From Candidatus Treponema equifaecale (GTDB lineage Bacteria > Spirochaetota > Spirochaetia > Treponematales > Treponemataceae): 46,788 bases of DNA. Within the stretch, counting starts at the first letter, position 1. Each line of letters opens with the position of its first letter. The notes beneath the pieces were generated by a model. The model searched no databases and was not told the origin of the DNA. It was given only the letters and a program-made list of their open reading frames with translations. The DNA lies in the NCBI GenBank assembly GCA_018064905.1, contig JAGHUJ010000174.1, positions 1 through 46,788 on the forward strand, read 5' to 3'. This document shows, one piece after another, positions 42,554-46,788 of this stretch. A program made the translations under genes and the position numbers.

Positions 42554-43393
42554 ATGAAAATTTTGATTCGTCCACATGATATTGGAAAGGGAAGTGCTGA
42601 CTGGTTGGGTCAGAATGCACATGAATGGGGTTTTGATGGAGTTCAGCTGGCAATTGCTAAGGCTGTAGAAGGTCAGAATGGAAATCCTGGAACCCTCACA
42701 CCTGAAGTTGTAAAAGAAATTCGTGACGGTTTTAATAATCACGGTGTAGAAATCCCACTTTTGGGTGCTTACTTTAATCCTGTTCACTCAAATAAGGACA
42801 AGGTGAAATCTGGTGCTGATAAATATGCAGATCATCTTCGACATGCTGCTGAATTTGGTGCAAAGTTTGTTGCTTCTGAGACCGGCTCTTACAATGATGA
42901 CAAATGGACATACAATCCAAAGAATCAGACTGAGGAAGCTTTTCAGGAAGTGAAGTCGATTTTTGCTCCAATGCCTCAGATTGCAAAGGAAGCTGGTGTT
43001 TGCATGGCTTTGGAAGGTGCCTGGGGACATTGTATGTACAAGCCGGAAATGCTGAAGCGTCTTGCTGATGAAATTGATCCGGGACAGGAAAATTTCCGTT
43101 TTATTGTGGATATCTACAATTATTTGTACATTGGAAATCATGAGCAGCGGGCAGAGATTTTTGACAAGTGTCTGGAACTGTTCAAGGGAAAAATCCTTGG
43201 CTTCCACATGAAGGATTATGTTGTGAACCCGGAGACTAACGAGCTTGAAATTGCGCCATTGGGACAGGGACTTATGCTCTGGAAGGAATGGCTTCCAAGA
43301 ATCAAAAAGGAGTGTCCGGATGCGCTGTTGATTTTTGAAGGCGTAAAGGATGTTCCGGCATCTCTGAAATTTGTCCGTGAGATTGTTGGATAA
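42554..43393 (+). CDS. TIM-barrel protein of the sugar-phosphate isomerase/epimerase family
   Basis: A 279-residue (xylose-isomerase-like/AP-endonuclease-2) barrel. Metal-ligand candidates are ASETGSYN (Glu after the third strand), ALEGAWGH (second Glu), FIVDIYNYL (Asp) and LGFHMKDY with His and Asp, then IFEGVKD as the final Glu, a complete-looking metal site. The substrate cannot be deduced; sugar or inositol catabolic epimerases are typical relatives. No transporter or kinase adjoins it. A terminator hairpin follows. Confidence 0.85.
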   Translation: MKILIRPHDIGKGSADWLGQNAHEWGFDGVQLAIAKAVEGQNGNPGTLTPEVVKEIRDGFNNHGVEIPLLGAYFNPVHSNKDKVKSGADKYADHLRHAAEFGAKFVASETGSYNDDKWTYNPKNQTEEAFQEVKSIFAPMPQIAKEAGVCMALEGAWGHCMYKPEMLKRLADEIDPGQENFRFIVDIYNYLYIGNHEQRAEIFDKCLELFKGKILGFHMKDYVVNPETNELEIAPLGQGLMLWKEWLPRIKKECPDALLIFEGVKDVPASLKFVREIVG

Positions 43394-43412
43394 AATTTAG
43401 GAATAATTAAAG

Positions 43413-43441
43413 GGTGGTTTCGAGAGCCTCAACCACCGTTT
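43413..43441. terminator. Terminator between TIM-barrel and DUF763 genes
   Basis: GGTGGTT (43413-43419) and AACCACC (43431-43437) with an 11-nt loop; T-rich on both outer sides, so it can serve both convergent genes. Identical stem to the secG terminator. Confidence 0.75.
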
Positions 43442-43445
43442 TACT

Positions 43446-44744
43446 TTAATCTGAACAGGTTCGCCCGCCCCATTCCTTGGAGTGGGCTTTTTCGTATTCA
43501 AGGGCCTTGTCAAAATCTGCCATTGGTTCGCAGTTTGCTTCAATCTGGCGGGCAGTTGTGTCCAGACGACGGAGGCATTCGCTTTTGTCATTGTATCCCA
43601 GCTTTGATTTTTCAATTGCATCACCCAGAACACGGATGGATTCGTCATAAATTTTTAGTGGAACAGGGAAGGGGTGACCGTCCTTACCACCGTGTGCAAA
43701 ACTGAATCTGGCAGGGTCTGTAAAACGTGCTGGAGTTCCGTAGATTATTTCGCTAACTAGGGTAAGACTTTGTAAAGTTCGTGGGCCAAGTCCGGGAGTG
43801 AGCAGAAGGGATTCAAAATCCTTGTTGTTCGCCGTGTAGGCAGTTGCAAGGACAGAACCAAGCCGCTTTAAGTCAACGTCTTCTGCCCGTACTTCATGGT
43901 GGGCTGGCATTACAAGATTTCTGTCGTTTCTGAGGGAGACTTCAAATTCGTTAGGTGCAGTTAAAAGCTGTGAAGGAGCCAGTGCGTTTTTTTCATTTTC
44001 CTCAGAAAAATCAAATTCCAGCTGCCGTGCAAAATCCTGTCCTGAAATTTTTGCGATTTCCTTCATCATTTTGTCTGGATTTTCATTGCTAATGGTGAGA
44101 ATCGTTCCGCGGGTTTCCTTTGCATTGGAGTCTGTCAGGTTTAGAATTCTTCCCTGATTTTCGCCAGTTACCCCAGTATGTGGAGCATCTACAAAGGAAC
44201 GGAGATTTTCTGAAGACCAATGGTAGCGGCGGGCGGTTTTTGCAAGAGGATTCATGCCTTGCTGAACTACAACCCAGTCCCCTTCGCTGCTGATGACAAA
44301 GTTGTGCATGTAAAGCTGAAATCCGTCCTGAACTGCAGTACCGTCAACCTTTGCAGTCAGTTTTGAAGCCTTTACCAGTGCATTTCCGTCCAGTCCAGCA
44401 TCATCCGCAAGGGAAAGCAGTTCGTCTGGAGTCTGTCTTGAATATTTACCGCGGCCACCGCAAACATAAAGTCCAAAATCTCCAGCCCTTTCATTAATTC
44501 CCCGTTTGAGGGCATTCATTACGCTGGTAGTAATTCCAGAAGAATGCCAGTCCATTCCCAAAACGGCCCCAAGACTCTGAAACCACAGCGGGTCGGAAAG
44601 TCGGGTGAGGAATTCTTTTTTCCCATAATTTATGATCAAAGCTTCGGCAATTTCTGTTCCAAGCAGCTTCATTCTGTCTGCAAGCCATCGTGGAACAATT
44701 CCAGTGTGAAGAGGAAGGTCTGCGTGTCCAGAGCGTTTAATCAT
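43446..44744 (-). CDS. DUF763-family protein
   Basis: A 432-residue protein of the DUF763 family, whose function is unknown to me. Family signatures are the start KRSGHADLPLHTG, MDWHSSGITTSVMNALKRG, CGGRGKYSRQTPDEL, and a late RTLQSLTLVSEIIYGTP block that includes a helix-hairpin-helix-like TPGLGPRTL, suggesting nucleic-acid contact. The C-terminus has a TARQIEANCEPM region. There is no Shine-Dalgarno; a TATAAT box ends 6 nt before the ATG at 44744. It is divergent from the aldo/keto reductase. Confidence 0.82.
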   Translation of the reverse strand: MIKRSGHADLPLHTGIVPRWLADRMKLLGTEIAEALIINYGKKEFLTRLSDPLWFQSLGAVLGMDWHSSGITTSVMNALKRGINERAGDFGLYVCGGRGKYSRQTPDELLSLADDAGLDGNALVKASKLTAKVDGTAVQDGFQLYMHNFVISSEGDWVVVQQGMNPLAKTARRYHWSSENLRSFVDAPHTGVTGENQGRILNLTDSNAKETRGTILTISNENPDKMMKEIAKISGQDFARQLEFDFSEENEKNALAPSQLLTAPNEFEVSLRNDRNLVMPAHHEVRAEDVDLKRLGSVLATAYTANNKDFESLLLTPGLGPRTLQSLTLVSEIIYGTPARFTDPARFSFAHGGKDGHPFPVPLKIYDESIRVLGDAIEKSKLGYNDKSECLRRLDTTARQIEANCEPMADFDKALEYEKAHSKEWGGRTCSD

Positions 44745-44750
44745 GAGGTA

Positions 44751-44756
44751 ATTATA
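44751..44756 (-). promoter_or_regulatory. -10 box of the DUF763 gene (leaderless spacing)
   Basis: TATAAT on the minus strand, 6 nt before ATG 44744; the -35 region (about 44773-44779) is poor. Confidence 0.55.
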
Positions 44757-44838
44757 ATAGAAAAATGAAAAGTTGGAAGTTGAATCTCCTAAATTCTTGT
44801 TATATCCATCACATTTTTCTAACTGTTCCTTCTTTCCG

Positions 44839-44847
44839 TGGTATAAT
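44839..44847 (+). promoter_or_regulatory. Extended -10 promoter of the aldo/keto reductase gene
   Basis: TGGTATAAT, a TGn extended -10, lies 36 nt before the ATG at 44884; no good -35 is seen, which is usual for extended -10 promoters. Confidence 0.65.
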
Positions 44848-44883
44848 TGCTTTATTATTTGTCACGAAAATTTGGAGGCCACT

Positions 44884-45759
44884 ATGACACAATTCACATC
44901 CCTCACTTCAACTTACAAACTTTCCAACGGCGTAGAAATTCCTTGCATTGGTTTTGGAACATGGCAGAGTGCCGACGGTGAAGAAGCCTATAATGCTGTA
45001 TTTGCCGCACTTAAATCCGGATATCGACACATTGATACAGCAACCGCTTATGGAAACGAAGAGAGTGTAGGACGGGCCATAAATGACTTCTTAAAAGAAT
45101 CAGGAGTTCCTCGAAGCGAACTTTTCATCACTACAAAACTCTGGAATCCTGACCACGGCTACGAAAGCTGTCAGAAGGCCATTGATCTTTCACTTCAGAA
45201 ACTTGGTCTGGACTATCTTGACCTTTACCTCATTCACTGGCCAAATCCGCTTAAATTCCGTTCTGAATGGCAGCTTAAAAATGCAGAAAGCTGGAAGGCA
45301 ATGGAAGAAGCTTATGAAGCAGGCAAACTCCGGTCAATAGGTGTTTCAAATTTCTGCGAGCGTCATCTTGAAGAACTGATGAAAACAGCAAAAATTGCAC
45401 CAATGGTAAATCAAATCAAGGTTTGTCCAGGTCAGCCCCAGCAGGCCCTTGCAGATTACAGCCGAAAAATGAACATGGTGGTTGAAGCCTACAGTCCTCT
45501 TGGTACCGGCGGAATTTTCACCAGCTCAGAAATGCAGGCTCTTGCAGCTAAATATAATAGAACAATTGCGCAGATTTGTGTTCGATGGAGTCTTCAGATG
45601 GGCTGTCTCCCGTTGCCAAAATCAGTTAAAGCAGAAAGAATCACAGAAAATGCACAGGTTTTCGACTTTGAACTGGATGCAGCAGACTGCCAGAAAATTG
45701 CAGAGCTCACAGGCCTTGATATAAAACCTGCACGAAATCCAGACGAAGCTCCGTTCTAG
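44884..45759 (+). CDS. Aldo/keto reductase
   Basis: NAD(P)H-dependent carbonyl reductase, 291 residues. The catalytic tetrad is complete: Asp51 (HIDTATAYGNE), Tyr56, Lys85 (TTKLW) and His118 (YLIHWP). VNQIKVCPGQPQ replaces the more usual NQIE-x-HP. The C-terminal LPLPKSVKAERITEN motif binds the nicotinamide cofactor phosphate, suggesting NADPH. GGAGG precedes ATG 44884; the longer frame from 44773 runs across the promoter and is rejected. Physiological substrate unknown. Confidence 0.92.
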   Translation: MTQFTSLTSTYKLSNGVEIPCIGFGTWQSADGEEAYNAVFAALKSGYRHIDTATAYGNEESVGRAINDFLKESGVPRSELFITTKLWNPDHGYESCQKAIDLSLQKLGLDYLDLYLIHWPNPLKFRSEWQLKNAESWKAMEEAYEAGKLRSIGVSNFCERHLEELMKTAKIAPMVNQIKVCPGQPQQALADYSRKMNMVVEAYSPLGTGGIFTSSEMQALAAKYNRTIAQICVRWSLQMGCLPLPKSVKAERITENAQVFDFELDAADCQKIAELTGLDIKPARNPDEAPF

Positions 45760-45771
45760 TTTTGTCATAAG

Positions 45772-45882
45772 GGCGTGCCGGAGCCTGCCCATTCGGGACA
45801 GACTCCGTCGGGCTTTGCGTGGTTTCAGTACCGGCAGCTGCGCTGCCGGCACCGCTGTCGCGCCACTCCAATCCCTCACGCA
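45772..45882 (+). repeat. Dispersed palindromic repeat (GGCGTGCCGG family), copy 2
   Basis: GGCGTGCCGG at 45772-45781, hairpin CCGGCAGC/GCTGCCGG (45831-45849), and the end block 45853-45882 matching copy 1 with three differences. Confidence 0.82.
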
Positions 45883-45916
45883 ACCACCCATCACATCAAT
45901 CCAGCCACTAAGTCAC

Positions 45917-46130
45917 AAAATTTACGGAGAAAAAACGCAAATCCTAAAAAATCCCCGTAAAAACTGCTGTTTCATCACGTAAATTCAATCTGCAGGATAC
46001 AAAATTTACGGAGAAAAATTGCAGATTCCAAAAAATCTCCGTAAAATCAGCTGTTTCATCACGTAAATTCAATCTGCAGGACAAAGAATTTACGGAGAAA
46101 AGTCGTAAATCCTAAAAAATCTCCGTAAAA
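45917..46130 (+). repeat. 84-nt-period tandem array of hairpins
   Basis: Three units: TTTACGGAGA at 45921, 46005 and 46089 each pair with TC(T/C)CCGTAAA at 45952, 46036 and 46120, always with a 21-nt loop and a near-identical 43-nt spacer between units. Unit 1 has one mismatch in the stem (C for T). This fills most of the 428-nt gene-free gap 45760-46187; the remainder is repeat copy 2 and AT-rich sequence. Confidence 0.85.
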
Positions 46131-46151
46131 TATTTCAATTTATCGCATCAA

Positions 46152-46180
46152 TTCTCAATTCTTAATTTTTCCTGTATACT
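46152..46180 (+). promoter_or_regulatory. Promoter of the phosphatase gene (leaderless spacing)
   Basis: TTCTCA (46152-46157) and TATACT (46175-46180), 17-nt spacer; ATG 46188 begins 7 nt after the -10 box and lacks a Shine-Dalgarno. Confidence 0.6.
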
Positions 46181-46187
46181 TTCCTAC

Positions 46188-46640
46188 ATGCATAAGATAC
46201 TTTTCATTTGTCACGGAAACATCTGCCGTTCTCCAATGGCTGAGATGGTTATGAAGCACTTTGTTCGTCAGGCAGGACTGGAATCTCAGTTCTACATTGA
46301 TTCAGCGGCAACGGACTATGATGAAATCGGAAACGGAATGCACAGGGGAACCAGAATGATTCTGCGGGATAACGGAATTCCTTTTACAGACCATAGGGCC
46401 CGCCTTGTGACTCCGGATGACTACAATGACTTTGACCTTCTCATAATCATGGACAGTGAGAACCAGCGCCATTTAAAGCAGCGGGTAGGTGAGGACACGC
46501 AGGGCAAGGTTCACTATCTGCTGGAATACATTGGTCTGAACCGTGATGTTGCAGATCCATGGTACACCGGTAATTTTGAAGAAACCTATAGTGATGTGAC
46601 TGCAGGATGCAAGGCGCTTTTGGAAAGCCTCTGCAATTGA
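46188..46640 (+). CDS. Low-molecular-weight protein-tyrosine phosphatase
   Basis: A 150-residue cytoplasmic phosphatase. The P-loop is CHGNICRS at residues 8-15 (nucleophile Cys8, Arg14), and the general-acid loop is DPWYTG near residue 122, both intact. It likely dephosphorylates a protein tyrosine residue; a tyrosine kinase is not in this window. Start as ATG 46188, with a -10 box 7 nt upstream. tRNA-Lys follows. Confidence 0.93.
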   Translation: MHKILFICHGNICRSPMAEMVMKHFVRQAGLESQFYIDSAATDYDEIGNGMHRGTRMILRDNGIPFTDHRARLVTPDDYNDFDLLIIMDSENQRHLKQRVGEDTQGKVHYLLEYIGLNRDVADPWYTGNFEETYSDVTAGCKALLESLCN

Positions 46641-46689
46641 CCTGATATTTATGCTTTGAAATCTTTTTCAGAAAAAGCTGTGCTTTTAC

Positions 46690-46716
46690 TTGACATAAAA
46701 CTTCAAAGCGTATAAT
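46690..46716 (+). promoter_or_regulatory. Promoter of tRNA-Lys
   Basis: TTGACA (46690-46695) and TATAAT (46711-46716) with a short 15-nt spacer, or a shifted TAATAT (46713-46718) at 17 nt. GCTTTGAA (46652) and TTCAAAGC (46702) form an inverted repeat around it. Confidence 0.6.
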
Positions 46717-46743
46717 ATACTTTACATTCAGCAATGAACAAAT

Positions 46744-46788
46744 GGGCTACTAGCTCAGGTGGTAGAGCACCGCCCTTTTAAGGCGGCT
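46744..46788 (+). tRNA. tRNA-Lys(UUU), 5' part, cut by the window edge
   Basis: Acceptor strand GGGCTAC, D-arm GCTC/GAGC, and anticodon arm CCGCC-CTTTTAA-GGCGG with anticodon TTT are visible. The rest lies beyond 46788. Confidence 0.92.

Noticed and set aside
44773-44883. Longer N-terminus for the aldo/keto reductase
   Set aside because: It spans the extended -10 promoter and lacks a ribosome site; GGAGG sits before ATG 44884.
45775-45960. Small plus-strand frame downstream of the reductase
   Set aside because: It lies within the palindromic repeat and has no ribosome site.
45917-46130. CRISPR array
   Set aside because: The period is 84 nt and the spacers are near-identical instead of unique; no cas gene is nearby.

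Overview
The window is about 46.8 kb of low-GC, gene-dense bacterial chromosome that reads as a spirochaete of the Treponema group, probably a gut or rumen commensal. The basis is: a complete V/A-type ATPase operon instead of an F-type one, a Na+-pumping oxaloacetate-decarboxylase-type complex (G-A-B), many lipoproteins with InlB/Listeria-Bacteroides repeats and BspA-like leucine-rich repeats, a FliM-like switch-protein relative, an ankyrin-repeat lipoprotein, and several families of hairpin-forming intergenic repeats. Species assignment is inference; no rRNA lies in the window.

Layout. 1-9.0 kb: the end of a probable beta-barrel outer-membrane protein, then four closely spaced co-directional lipoprotein genes sharing a beta-sandwich/InlB-repeat design; the last is a 1452-residue mosaic (InlB repeat, two beta-helix blocks, an Lcl/DUF1566-like block, BspA-type LRRs). 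9.0-11.6 kb: a convergent pair, a small putative type II restriction enzyme and a large N6-adenine methyltransferase. 11.8-13.6 kb: tpiA, secG and a PTS EIIA (PtsN-like) protein. 13.6-22.7 kb: the V-ATPase operon in the order G-like, C, I, K, F, E, A, B, D, with a UspA-type protein overlapping D; a structured 160-nt repeat sits between A and B. 22.7-24.9 kb: aspartate kinase and dapB (lysine/diaminopimelate branch). 25-29.6 kb: rubrerythrin (minus strand) and the oadGAB-like sodium pump. 29.7-33.6 kb: a signalling patch with a periplasmic-sensor/GGDEF gene that appears split by a frameshift, a FliM-like protein, a DUF4230 protein and a MarR regulator. 33.8-37.8 kb: an iron-type ABC importer (binding lipoprotein, fused double permease, ATPase). 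37.8-46.8 kb: a 936-residue ankyrin lipoprotein, a BAX-inhibitor-1-like membrane protein, an RsmI-like methyltransferase, a TIM-barrel isomerase-like protein, a DUF763 protein, an aldo/keto reductase, a tandem repeat array, a low-molecular-weight phosphotyrosine phosphatase and the 5' part of tRNA-Lys.

How it fits together. Energy conservation by ion cycling dominates the middle: a biotin-dependent decarboxylase that exports Na+ and a rotary V-type ATPase; whether the latter uses Na+ or H+ cannot be told from the sequence. The flanks hold surface and signalling functions. The most unusual signals are: (1) several genes whose -10 box lies only 6-7 nt before the ATG with no Shine-Dalgarno, suggesting leaderless mRNAs; (2) an 84-nt-period tandem array of hairpins with a competing alternative stem at 45.9-46.1 kb; (3) the split sensor-GGDEF gene next to a truncated FliM relative; (4) a 71-bp tandem duplication that includes the stop codon of the sodium-pump beta subunit gene. 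No clearly novel multi-gene system was identified; the repeat array and the lipoprotein cluster are the best places to look.
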